This document shows positions 1 to 7,515 of a stretch of DNA of 64,000 bases, piece by piece (position 1 is the first letter of the stretch; the number at the start of each line of letters is the position of its first letter). Both the position numbers and the translations under genes were made by a program. Source of the stretch: EW11 sp035765635 (GTDB lineage Bacteria > Verrucomicrobiota > Verrucomicrobiia > Opitutales > Opitutaceae); the NCBI GenBank assembly GCA_035765635.1, contig DASTWZ010000042.1:124001-188000 (forward strand), written 5' to 3'. Under the pieces are notes generated by a model. The model did not search any database. It saw nothing but the letters and a program-made list of their open reading frames with translations, and was not told the DNA's origin.

Positions 1-18
1 GATGACAAGGCGTTTCAT
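1..18 (-). CDS. Possible 5' end of a minus-strand gene leaving the window
   Basis: An ATG on the minus strand at position 18 opens MKRLVI and runs off the left edge. Only six codons are visible, so neither coding status nor product can be judged. The bases upstream show no strong ribosome binding site. It is listed only because the reading frame is open to the edge. Confidence 0.2.
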
Positions 19-428
19 AGGCACTTCTATCTACACATCTACGACGGAAACGGAGCGAAGTTTGAACGGAAAACTCGTCCGCCCTCGCGACTTAAAGAAC
101 ATTTACCCGGATTTTACGGCAAGGGTCAAAGCGAACGGTGAGCGCGTCAACGCGACCTGCAGCGCTTCGTCTGCGCCGGTTCGTTTCTGCGCTTCGCGTC
201 ATTGCGCAATCACGGTCGCTGCGAATTTGGCAACGAACACATTTCGTTTCGGTACGCCTCCGCGAGCTCGGATATTTGCGCAGGTAGGCGCCAGCATCCA
301 GTCGGCGACTTTCTTGTAGTCCAAATCGTGATACGCGCGACAAGCCCCCTCAGCCGGCCAAAAAAATTCTCTCTATAAGTGAGCCCACCCCCGCCCGATC
401 CAAACCCCCTCGCCGCAAATGTCTTAGG
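19..428. other. Region without a recognisable gene
   Basis: About 400 bases between the left edge and tRNA-Lys. Short open frames exist on both strands (for example 2-319 plus and 92-343 minus), but their translations are rich in Arg and Ser, have no domain, and look like chance frames in high-GC DNA. I see no repeat, terminator or RNA motif that I can support. Confidence 0.5.
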
Positions 429-503
429 TGGTGGGTTGACCGGGACTCGAACCCGGAACCAACGACTTAAAAGGACGCTGCTCTACCATTGAGCTATCAA
501 CCC
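429..503 (-). tRNA. tRNA-Lys(UUU)
   Basis: Read on the minus strand this folds as a full cloverleaf: acceptor GGGTTGA/TCAACCC, D-arm GCTC/GAGC, T-arm CCGGG-TTCGAGT-CCCGG, discriminator A and an encoded CCA (429-431). The anticodon loop CTTTTAA gives anticodon UUU, lysine. The anticodon stem is GCGTC against GTCGT, so it contains one U-U mismatch (positions 30/40) and a terminal G-U pair, weaker than usual for tRNA-Lys. Confidence 0.95.
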
Positions 504-523
504 CCTAAGGAAAAAGAGGGGAC

Positions 524-553
524 TGAATAGGTTTTCGCCATCGGGCTTTGCAA
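524..553 (-). promoter_or_regulatory. Putative sigma-70 promoter of tRNA-Lys
   Basis: On the minus strand, TTGCAA (548-553) and TATTCA (524-529) are 18 bases apart and end about 20 bases before the tRNA 5' end. This resembles -35 and -10 boxes. It is a weak match found by eye. Confidence 0.35.
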
Positions 554-619
554 GAGTTTTTTCCCGTTCCGCGGAGTTCCTGAAACTTTTTCCGTTCACG
601 AACGTAAACTATTCGGAAC

Positions 620-1339
620 ATGCATACTCCAGCGACAGATGTCTTAGCCGGCAGTTCAACCCCGCGTCCCCGGAAGTCTGCGCCTCAAATAGTGGGAACA
701 ATCGAAAAGTACGCCCATCAGACTTCCGTTGAACGTATGTCAACGAAAGCTCAGGAAGTTGCCCTGGACCGCATTCTAGTCGACCGTTTCAAGAACGGCG
801 ACGGCGCTGCCTTCGACGAAATGGTCACGCGATACTGGGACCGCATCTACGCGATGGTCCATCAGCTCCTGCGCAACCAGCAGGATGCCGAAGAAGTGAC
901 GCAGGACGCGTTCATCCGCGCGCATCGCGGTTTGGTGAACTTTCGTGGAGATTCCGCGTTCTCGACGTGGCTGTATCAAATCGCCACGAACCTGGCGCGA
1001 AATCGGTACTGGTACTGGTGGCGCCGCAAACGGGATAAAACCGTTTCGTTTGACCAACCGGTGAGCGAATCCAACGATACGCCGCTCTCGGAAGTTTTTG
1101 CTGCCGAGGTCGCTACCCCTGAAAATGCCACCGTCGCCCAAGAGTTTGTCGACCGCATCGCGTTCGGCATGGAGAAGCTCAGCGCGAAACACCGCGAAAT
1201 TTTGATTCTCCGCAACGTGAAGAATCTTTCTTACGAAGAGATCGCGGCGATTCTCCGTATTTCCGTCGGCACGGTGAAAAGTCGAATCGCCCGCGCACGC
1301 GAGAGCTTGCGCGCAAAAATGGGAGAGGAGTTCAAATGA
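620..1339 (+). CDS. RNA polymerase sigma factor, ECF (RpoE-like) family
   Basis: A 239-residue cytoplasmic sigma factor of the extracytoplasmic-function group, which directs RNA polymerase to a stress or envelope regulon. Region 2 spans about residues 52-138 (GDGAAFDEMVTRYW, then DAEEVTQDAFIRAH and STWLYQIATNLARN). Region 4 spans about 180-235 (LSAKHREILILRN, LSYEEIAAILRISVGTVKSRIARARE, a helix-turn-helix). There is no region 1 or 3. The first 39 residues are not part of the fold, so an alternative start is ATG 737, giving a 200-residue protein of typical ECF length. The gene overlaps the next one by ATGA, the usual layout for a sigma factor and its membrane antagonist. Confidence 0.93.
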   Translation: MHTPATDVLAGSSTPRPRKSAPQIVGTIEKYAHQTSVERMSTKAQEVALDRILVDRFKNGDGAAFDEMVTRYWDRIYAMVHQLLRNQQDAEEVTQDAFIRAHRGLVNFRGDSAFSTWLYQIATNLARNRYWYWWRRKRDKTVSFDQPVSESNDTPLSEVFAAEVATPENATVAQEFVDRIAFGMEKLSAKHREILILRNVKNLSYEEIAAILRISVGTVKSRIARARESLRAKMGEEFK

Positions 1340-2076
1340 GAAACTCTCGCTTCATCGAATTGCTGAATTTGTACATCGATCATCAGCTCACGCCGGCTGA
1401 AGCCGCGGAACTCGAGGCTGAGATCAATCGCGACGAACAACGCCGCTGCACTTACAATCAATATTGCCGCATGCAGAAGGCGTGTTCGGTCCTATTCGAG
1501 CACGAACGATCTGCGGCTCCGTCGAGCCGGGTGCTCAATGCCTCACTGTACGATGTTGAACGCAAAGTGGTCGGTTCTTCCGAGCGCCGCATCGCCTTTG
1601 GGTTTCCGTCCTTCGCGACGATAGGTTTGGCAGCTGCGGCATGCATCGCCTTTGTCGTGGTCGTCAATCGGACACCTCGCCTGGGCAATACTTTTGACGT
1701 CACGGCTTCGAAAGAAGTGACGCCCGCGCAACGGGCTCCAGTCGTCGTGGCAGCGACAGCCCCCTCGCAGACTGCGTCGAAAGTGAGAGAGGCATCCCCT
1801 CAAACACGGCCATCCGTGCGCGAAAGTCTTTTCGCCGTGAGCAACGTTCGCCCTTTCGGCACAGACGATTCACCGAGCGAACTGATGCTGGATTCGATGA
1901 GCGATGCCGTTCCTTCGTACGATTGGATGCAGAAGGTCGAGTTGACTCCCGTTGCGTCGCTGTCCGACCGCATCACCCTGCAGCCGATCAATACATCGTT
2001 TACGAATCGCACGCTGGTTTTGCGCCGCGGAAATCAAGCGGCGGTTGAGCGCGCGGCTTTTCAATTTCAACGCTGA
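1336..2076 (+). CDS. Putative membrane-bound anti-sigma factor
   Basis: 246 residues, translationally coupled to the ECF sigma gene by a 4-base overlap, with a good ribosome binding site (GAGAGGAG) just inside the sigma gene. The cytoplasmic N-terminus (1-60) resembles anti-sigma domains: FIELLNLYIDHQLTPAEAAELEAEI, with cysteines at about 38, 44 and 50 but no classic HxxxCxxC zinc motif. One membrane segment lies at about 91-110. The remaining 130 residues would be periplasmic, rich in Ser, Pro and Thr, with no recognised domain. The anti-sigma role is inferred from topology and position, since sequence conservation is low in this family. Confidence 0.75.
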   Translation: MRNSRFIELLNLYIDHQLTPAEAAELEAEINRDEQRRCTYNQYCRMQKACSVLFEHERSAAPSSRVLNASLYDVERKVVGSSERRIAFGFPSFATIGLAAAACIAFVVVVNRTPRLGNTFDVTASKEVTPAQRAPVVVAATAPSQTASKVREASPQTRPSVRESLFAVSNVRPFGTDDSPSELMLDSMSDAVPSYDWMQKVELTPVASLSDRITLQPINTSFTNRTLVLRRGNQAAVERAAFQFQR

Positions 2077-2081
2077 CCGAA

Positions 2082-2104
2082 CTGTATCGAGTTTCCCGAT
2101 ACAG
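2082..2104. other. Small perfect hairpin before the terminator
   Basis: CTGTATCG (2082-2089) and CGATACAG (2097-2104) form a perfect 8-bp stem with a 7-base loop between the anti-sigma gene and the terminator. It has no T-tract of its own. It may stabilise the 3' end of the mRNA. Confidence 0.5.
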
Positions 2105-2113
2105 TGATGAACG

Positions 2114-2140
2114 AGGCCCTCTTAACTGAGGGCCTTTTTT
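2114..2140 (+). terminator. Rho-independent terminator of the sigma/anti-sigma operon
   Basis: AGGCCCTC-TTAACT-GAGGGCCT followed by a run of T is a strong intrinsic terminator for plus-strand transcription. Its stem overlaps the last codons and stop codon of the convergent ruvA gene, so the sequence serves two purposes. Confidence 0.9.
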
Positions 2141-2733
2141 ATGAGCTGTTCGGTGGTCGCCTTCGGTCCGAGCTGCAAAATTGCCCGGCGAATGGCTTCG
2201 TCCGCGCTGTCCGTTTTGTAGCCAAGGGCAACCAGGGCCATCACGGCGTCGCGAATGCGCGTGTCGGCAGGCGCGGCGGCTTGCGCCGAGGCGGCGGATT
2301 CGGAACCGGCGATTGGCGCAGGGCCTGAGGCGCCGACTTTGGCGCGCAGCTCGACGACGAGCCGCTCCGCGGTTTTTTTGCCGATGCCCGGACATTTCGA
2401 GAGCGTCGCGATATCGCCATCGCGAATCGCCGCGGAAAGCGAGGCCAGCGAAAGTTTGCTCATGATCGTCAGCGCCATCTTCGGTCCGACGCCACTGACG
2501 TGCTCGATCATCAAGCGAAAAAAATCGCGGTCCTCGACCGTCGCGAAACCATACAGCGTCTGCGCGTCTTCGCGATAGATCACGATCGTGTGCAGCTTCA
2601 CGGTCGATCCAAGCGCGGGAAGTTTCTCCGCGGTGGTGACTGGAATGTTCACTTCGTAGCCGAGACCGTTTAGCTCGACGATGGCGCTCAGGGGCGTGGC
2701 GGCGGTGAGGACGCCTTGAATCGAAGTGATCAT
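2122..2733 (-). CDS. ruvA: Holliday junction branch migration complex subunit RuvA
   Basis: 203 residues, the normal RuvA length. RuvA binds four-way DNA junctions and loads the RuvB motor for branch migration in recombinational repair. The N-terminal OB fold (about 1-64) starts MITSIQGVLTAATP and contains the LNGLGYEVNIP core. Two helix-hairpin-helix motifs follow (HVSGVGPKMALTIMSKL and CPGIGKKTAERLVVELR, about 75-130). A flexible linker precedes the RuvB-binding domain III (VMALVALGYKTDSADEAIRRAI). It lies 20 bases downstream of dapB on the same strand. ruvB and ruvC are not in the window. Confidence 0.97.
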   Translation of the reverse strand: MITSIQGVLTAATPLSAIVELNGLGYEVNIPVTTAEKLPALGSTVKLHTIVIYREDAQTLYGFATVEDRDFFRLMIEHVSGVGPKMALTIMSKLSLASLSAAIRDGDIATLSKCPGIGKKTAERLVVELRAKVGASGPAPIAGSESAASAQAAAPADTRIRDAVMALVALGYKTDSADEAIRRAILQLGPKATTEQLIKKALS

Positions 2734-2752
2734 GCCTGGTGATTCCCGGGAT

Positions 2753-3484
2753 TTATTTAAGCCCGAGGACGTCCTGCATGTCGTAGAGACCTGCCGGTTT
2801 CGATTTCACCCATTGGGCGGCGCGCAGCGAACCGCGCGCGAAAATCGTGCGGTCGGAGGCCTTGTGGGTGAGCTCGATGCGTTCACCCAGCGCGGCAAAC
2901 ATCACTGTGTGTTCGCCGACCACGTCGCCGCCGCGGAGCGCGTGAATGCCGACTTCGGTCGAAGTGCGCTCGCCGGTGATGCCCTCGCGTCCGTGCCGGA
3001 GCGCGTCGGCGGTGAGCTTCCGTTCTTCCAGAATAATTTCGAGGAGGCGCGCAGCGGTTCCGCTCGGCGCGTCTTTCTTGAAGCGGTGATGCATCTCGAT
3101 GACCTCCGCGTCGTAATCGGCGCCGAGAATGCTCGAGGCGCGGCGCGTGAGGGCGAAGAGAAGATTCACACCGACGGAGTAGTTGCCCGACCAAACGCAG
3201 GGCACTTTCGCCGCTTCGGCGGAGAGCGTTTTTTTCTCTTCCGCAGAGTGGCCGGTCGTGCCGATCACGAGTGGCTTCCGGTGAGTGACGGCGAGCCGAA
3301 CAATTTCAGCGGTGATCTTGTGCGAACTGAAATCGATCACTGCATCCGAATTTTGGATACCGGACGCGAGATCGTCACCGGCGTCGAGAGGCCAGGCGAT
3401 GACGCAGTCGTTGGCCGCGGCAGCTGCGGCGATGGCCTGACCCATGCGGCCTTTTGCGCCGACCAGAGCGATACGGAGAGGCAT
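2753..3484 (-). CDS. dapB: 4-hydroxy-tetrahydrodipicolinate reductase
   Basis: 243 residues. Catalyses the NAD(P)H-dependent second step of the diaminopimelate branch, feeding lysine and peptidoglycan synthesis in the cytosol. The N-terminal Rossmann motif is VGAKGRMGQAI (8-18). VIDFSSH and IGTTGHS follow, then the substrate loop EMHHRFKKDAPSGTA (about 140-155) with the catalytic His pair and Lys. The length is slightly short of the E. coli enzyme (273). It lies only 4 bases after dapA, so the two consecutive pathway steps are co-transcribed. Confidence 0.96.
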   Translation of the reverse strand: MPLRIALVGAKGRMGQAIAAAAAANDCVIAWPLDAGDDLASGIQNSDAVIDFSSHKITAEIVRLAVTHRKPLVIGTTGHSAEEKKTLSAEAAKVPCVWSGNYSVGVNLLFALTRRASSILGADYDAEVIEMHHRFKKDAPSGTAARLLEIILEERKLTADALRHGREGITGERTSTEVGIHALRGGDVVGEHTVMFAALGERIELTHKASDRTIFARGSLRAAQWVKSKPAGLYDMQDVLGLK

Positions 3485-3488
3485 GAGC

Positions 3489-4376
3489 TTATTTGCCGAG
3501 GGCGCTGAGGGTCGCGAAAAGGATTTCTTCGTTGGCCTTGCTCATTTCGCAAAGAGGCGAACGAACATGCGCGGAGGCGATTTTGCCCGCGCGGACAAGG
3601 GCCGTCTTGATCGGAACGGGGTTCGGTTCGATGAAGATGTTTTTGAAAACAGGGTAGAGCTTGCGGTGAAGTTTCGTCGCCTTGCCGAATTCGTCGCCGA
3701 GCGCGAACAGCACCATCTGGGCAACCTCCTTGGGAAACAGGTTGGAGGCGACGCTGATCACGCCTTCCGCACCCACAGACATGAAGGGCAGGGTGAGACT
3801 GTCGTCACCGCTCAAGACCGTGATGTCCTTCCCGAGAGTTTGTTTGAGCTGATCGACACGATCGACCGAGCCGCCAGCTTCCTTGATGTAGGCGACGTGT
3901 GGATACTTTTTCCGCAAGCGTTCCACGACCGCGACGCTGATCTCGATGCCGCAGCGGCCCGGGATCGAATAAAGAATGATCGGCTTGTCGGTGACTTCCG
4001 CGACCGTCGCGAAGTGCCGGTAGACGCCTTCCTGACTGGGCTTGTTGTAATAAGGCGCGACCACGAGCATGGCGTCGGCGCCGGCGTCGTGGGAAAGACG
4101 CGTGAGCTCGACGGCTTCGTGAGTCGAATTCGAACCCGTGCCCGCGATGACCGGCACGCGACCCTTCGCCGTGGCGATGACGGCGCGAATCACATCGAGG
4201 TGTTCTTCGTGGGAAAGGGTTGGCGATTCACCGGTGGTACCGACGGGAACGATGCCATGAATGCCCGATTTGATCTGAAACTCCGTGAGCTTTCGGAGAC
4301 TGTCGAAATCGACGGCCTCGTTGTGCAACGGGGTCACAATAGCGGTGATAGCACCGGTGAGCGGGCGGAGTTTCAT
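3489..4376 (-). CDS. dapA: 4-hydroxy-tetrahydrodipicolinate synthase
   Basis: 295 residues from the ATG at 4376 (MKLRPLTGAITAIVTPL). The frame remains open upstream to 4415, but the family begins at this Met. A class I aldolase (TIM barrel) that condenses pyruvate with aspartate semialdehyde. Visible are the GTTGESPTLSHEEH substrate motif (about 43-56), the YSIPGRCGIEI tyrosine motif and the Schiff-base lysine in AYIKEAGGSVDR (about 160). It is the first gene of a dapA-dapB-ruvA unit and is divergent from pilT, 84 bases away, so both promoters must lie in that short gap. Confidence 0.96.
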   Translation of the reverse strand: MKLRPLTGAITAIVTPLHNEAVDFDSLRKLTEFQIKSGIHGIVPVGTTGESPTLSHEEHLDVIRAVIATAKGRVPVIAGTGSNSTHEAVELTRLSHDAGADAMLVVAPYYNKPSQEGVYRHFATVAEVTDKPIILYSIPGRCGIEISVAVVERLRKKYPHVAYIKEAGGSVDRVDQLKQTLGKDITVLSGDDSLTLPFMSVGAEGVISVASNLFPKEVAQMVLFALGDEFGKATKLHRKLYPVFKNIFIEPNPVPIKTALVRAGKIASAHVRSPLCEMSKANEEILFATLSALGK

Positions 4377-4460
4377 GGAGCGTTTACAGGAGAATACCTT
4401 GCACGCGAAACCCAATCCGAATTACCAAATCCGCAATGCTTTTCTTCCCTGTGCATTCCC

Positions 4461-5549
4461 ATGTCGTTGCATACTGAGATTTTCAACGAGCTGCTGAAAT
4501 TGGCGGTGGAGAGCGGCGCGAGCGATGTGGTGGTGAAATCGAACAAGCCGGGCTACGTCCGGCTTTCCGGGCGATTGAAGCAAGTGGATATGGACCCGAT
4601 CGCTGGAACGGAGGCGCAGGCCTTCGTCGACGATCACGTGCCGCGCGTCTTCAAACAAATTTGGGACAACGAAGGACAAATCGACTTCGCGTACACGGCC
4701 GAAAATGTGGGCCGCTTCCGTGTGAACGCCTTTCACCAACGGGGCACGGTCAGCATCGTTTTCCGTCACATCAAAAGCCGGATTCCCACCTTCGAAGATC
4801 TCAATCTCGAGGCCGAGCCGTTGCTCAATTTGGCCAAGGGCAAGGACGGCATTCTGTTGATCTGCGGCGCGACGGGCTCGGGCAAGAGCTCGACCATGGC
4901 GGCGATGCTGAACTGGATTAATCACAACTACGACCGGCACATTGTCACGATCGAGGATCCGATCGAGTTCACGTTTCAGGACGATAAATCCGTTTTCAAT
5001 CAGCGCGAAATCGGTCTCGACGTACCCAATTTCGCTTTGGCGATTCGCTCCGTGCTGCGCCAAAATCCGGACATCATTCTCATCGGTGAAATGCGCGATC
5101 GGGAAACGTTCGAAACCGCCATCGCAGCGGCCGAAACGGGTCACTTGGTTCTTTCGACCATGCACGCCGCGACCGTTTCACAGTCGATGACGCGCTTGTT
5201 CGAATTCTTTCCGCCGGAGCAGCAAATCCAGGCGCGCCGGCAAATCGCGGGCTCGCTGCGCGGCATCATTTGCCAAAAGCTGATTCCGTCGCTGGAAGGC
5301 GGCGGCCGGCACCCGGCGAACGAAATCCTCAACGCCGACGCGACGATCCGCACGCTGATCCTGGAAGGCCAGTTCGAGCGCATCCAAAGCTTGCTGGAAA
5401 GCACCGGCGACTCGCAGACTTTTTCTTTCAATCGCGATCTCTACCGCCTCATCAAAGCGGGCAAAATCAGCAAGGCCGATGGCCTTCGTTTTTCGCCGAA
5501 TCCTCAGGCGTTGGAGATGAACCTGAAGGGGATCTTCATCAAAACTTAG
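4461..5549 (+). CDS. pilT: PilT-type twitching ATPase
   Basis: 362 residues from ATG 4461 (MSLHTEIFNELL). The same frame is open far upstream only because it runs antisense to dapA. A hexameric type II/IV secretion ATPase of the PilT retraction group, which depolymerises type IV pilin at the inner membrane. Visible are the N-terminal PAS-like region with GASDVVVKSNKPGYVRLSGRL (20-40), Walker A GATGSGKSS (about 136), the Asp box, Walker B IILIGEMRDRET and the His box HLVLSTMHA. No other pilus genes are in the window, so PilT and PilU cannot be told apart by context. Confidence 0.92.
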   Translation: MSLHTEIFNELLKLAVESGASDVVVKSNKPGYVRLSGRLKQVDMDPIAGTEAQAFVDDHVPRVFKQIWDNEGQIDFAYTAENVGRFRVNAFHQRGTVSIVFRHIKSRIPTFEDLNLEAEPLLNLAKGKDGILLICGATGSGKSSTMAAMLNWINHNYDRHIVTIEDPIEFTFQDDKSVFNQREIGLDVPNFALAIRSVLRQNPDIILIGEMRDRETFETAIAAAETGHLVLSTMHAATVSQSMTRLFEFFPPEQQIQARRQIAGSLRGIICQKLIPSLEGGGRHPANEILNADATIRTLILEGQFERIQSLLESTGDSQTFSFNRDLYRLIKAGKISKADGLRFSPNPQALEMNLKGIFIKT

Positions 5550-5564
5550 TGGTCTGCGGCTGAC

Positions 5565-6428
5565 ATGTCCTGCGCGCGTTCAACGTGGAGTGTCCTGCTC
5601 CTCGCTTCGGCGGCATCGCTGTTCGCGGACGATCCGCGGACCACACCGAACGCGAATGCGATCGAGGCGGCGCGCCAAGAGCTGCAGAATCTACCGGCGA
5701 CCGAATCAGCGGTGCATCCGCAGACGGCGCTGGATATTCATATTCCGATTTCGAATTTCGCCGGCACGCCCGGGGAGCAGCGGCCAAGTCAAACGCCGCG
5801 TTTGGACGAGACGAAGTCCGAGGGCTGGCTGGTCGACGGTTTTAAGATGAGCCAGGATCGGGATACAGCTGCGCGGCTCGCGGCAGAGTCGAAAATAGAG
5901 GCACGCGCCGACGCAAAGCGCGCAACCTCCGGGAGGAATCGTCCGGACCTGATGGCGCAGATGATGCAAAGCTGGCTCTCGCCGGAAACGCGCTCTCTTT
6001 TGAAAACCGACGCGCAGAAAACGGGAGCGCTGGGACACGAGTCCGAAGCCTTTTCCGCCGACGACACCAGATCGAAGTTTTCTGTCGACGCAGCTCCGCG
6101 CTATGCTGCCCACGGTTCCGGTCGCGTGGGCATGGCCGCCGCGTTGCCCAATCCGTACCTAACGGCTCAAAATGAGCCATTGCCCTCGTCGCTCGCGCAA
6201 TCCCCGGCGCCGAGTTCCTTGCAGCCGACGATGACAGCCGCCGACGGCCAGCGCGATGCACAACGCATGCTCCCTTCAGCACTCGCGTATCCACAGGAGC
6301 ATGACAATCGCGGGCTTCGACCGGCCACGTCTGCTTCGGCGCGCGCATCGCTCGAGAACGATCTTCCGCCTCCGACCAAGCCGCTCATCGACGAGCAGCG
6401 TTATTTTCCGCAGTTGCGCCGTTTTTGA
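5565..6428 (+). CDS. Exported protein of unknown function downstream of pilT
   Basis: 287 residues. Residues 1-21 form a signal peptide (STWSVLLLASAASLFA, cleavage before DDP). The rest is hydrophilic, low in predicted structure and rich in Ala, Ser, Pro, Arg and Asp, with no motif I recognise. It starts 15 bases after pilT and is probably co-transcribed with it, which might link it to the cell envelope or pili. That link rests on position alone. Confidence 0.6.
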   Translation: MSCARSTWSVLLLASAASLFADDPRTTPNANAIEAARQELQNLPATESAVHPQTALDIHIPISNFAGTPGEQRPSQTPRLDETKSEGWLVDGFKMSQDRDTAARLAAESKIEARADAKRATSGRNRPDLMAQMMQSWLSPETRSLLKTDAQKTGALGHESEAFSADDTRSKFSVDAAPRYAAHGSGRVGMAAALPNPYLTAQNEPLPSSLAQSPAPSSLQPTMTAADGQRDAQRMLPSALAYPQEHDNRGLRPATSASARASLENDLPPPTKPLIDEQRYFPQLRRF

Positions 6429-6533
6429 TTTCGCCGCCGCGGCGACGGCGTCGTCGGTTTTCCACTGGCGTGCGACCGTTTTGTTTTTCGGGCTTGTTTA
6501 GCGGTTTTCCTGTCTTTCGAGTGTACGTTCTCT

Positions 6534-7439
6534 ATGTCACTTGCACTCTTGTTTGCCGGCCAAGGCGCGCAGAAAGTCGGAATGGGCAAATCGCTCTTCG
6601 AGAACTCGAGTCCCGCTCGTTCTCTGTATGAGCAAGCCAATCAGGTTCTGGGTTGGGATTTGGCGAAAGTTTCCTTCGAAGGACCTGAGACGGAGCTGAC
6701 GCAGACGAAGGTATGTCAGCCGGCGCTGTTCGTTCATGGGATGGCTTTGCTGACGGTGTTGCGCGAACTCGGCAAACTGCCCGAGGTGAAATTTGCGCTC
6801 GGTCTCAGCCTTGGCGAAATCACCGCGCTGACGGCGGCCGGGGTTTTCGATTTTGCGACCGGTCTGCGCGTGGTGGCCGAGCGCGGACGTCTCATGCAGC
6901 TGGCGTGTGAGAAGACCACGGGCGGCATGGCCGCGATCGTGGGCGAAGAGCGCGCGAAGGTGATCGAGCTGTGCAAGGAGTTCGATATCGAAGCGGCGAA
7001 CTTCAACGCGCCTGGGCAAATCATCGTCTCGGGAGAGAAGGCCAAAGTCGAAGCGGCGGTGGCGGCGGCGAAGGCGCGCGGGATCAAAAAAGCGATTCCG
7101 CTGAATGTCGCCGGGGCTTATCACAGTCGCTTGATGGAGCCAGCCCGCGCGGAGTTCGCGGAATTTCTGCAGGGCATCACGTTTGGCACGCCACAGTTTA
7201 CCGTTTTCACCAACACGACGGGGAAACCCGTGTCGCAACCGACTGAAATTCGCGAGGCGCTGATCAAGCAGGTGGTTTCGTCTGTGCTGTGGGAGGATTG
7301 CATGCAGAACGCCGCCGCCTCAGGTGCTACGCTGTTTTGGGAACTCGGACCTGGTGCAGTTCTGGCCGGGTTGGCCCGACGCACGAACAAGGATTGGATG
7401 GTGAAGAGCTATTCCGAGTTTTCCGATTTAGCCTCTTGA
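6534..7439 (+). CDS. fabD: Malonyl-CoA:ACP transacylase
   Basis: 301 residues, normal length. Transfers malonyl from CoA to acyl carrier protein, the entry step of type II fatty acid synthesis. The N-terminus LALLFAGQGAQKVGMGKSLF is typical. The nucleophilic serine is in GLSLGE (Ser92), the catalytic histidine in GAYHSRLM (His197), and VFTNTTGKPV near the C-terminus is the usual family block. No other fab genes are adjacent. lepA follows 76 bases later. Confidence 0.97.
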   Translation: MSLALLFAGQGAQKVGMGKSLFENSSPARSLYEQANQVLGWDLAKVSFEGPETELTQTKVCQPALFVHGMALLTVLRELGKLPEVKFALGLSLGEITALTAAGVFDFATGLRVVAERGRLMQLACEKTTGGMAAIVGEERAKVIELCKEFDIEAANFNAPGQIIVSGEKAKVEAAVAAAKARGIKKAIPLNVAGAYHSRLMEPARAEFAEFLQGITFGTPQFTVFTNTTGKPVSQPTEIREALIKQVVSSVLWEDCMQNAAASGATLFWELGPGAVLAGLARRTNKDWMVKSYSEFSDLAS

Positions 7440-7515
7440 AACTGCCTCACGGTCCGGCAGGCTCGTTTGTTTCCTTATTTGAACCCGATCTGGCGCAAGT
7501 CTGACGGGCGTTCCC

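Noticed and set aside
2..343. Short frames on both strands at the left edge
   Set aside because: Low-complexity translations, no start context and no family similarity.
3444..4460. Long open frame running into pilT from the opposite side of dapA
   Set aside because: It is antisense to dapA, has no similarity to the PilT N-terminus, and PilT is full length from ATG 4461.
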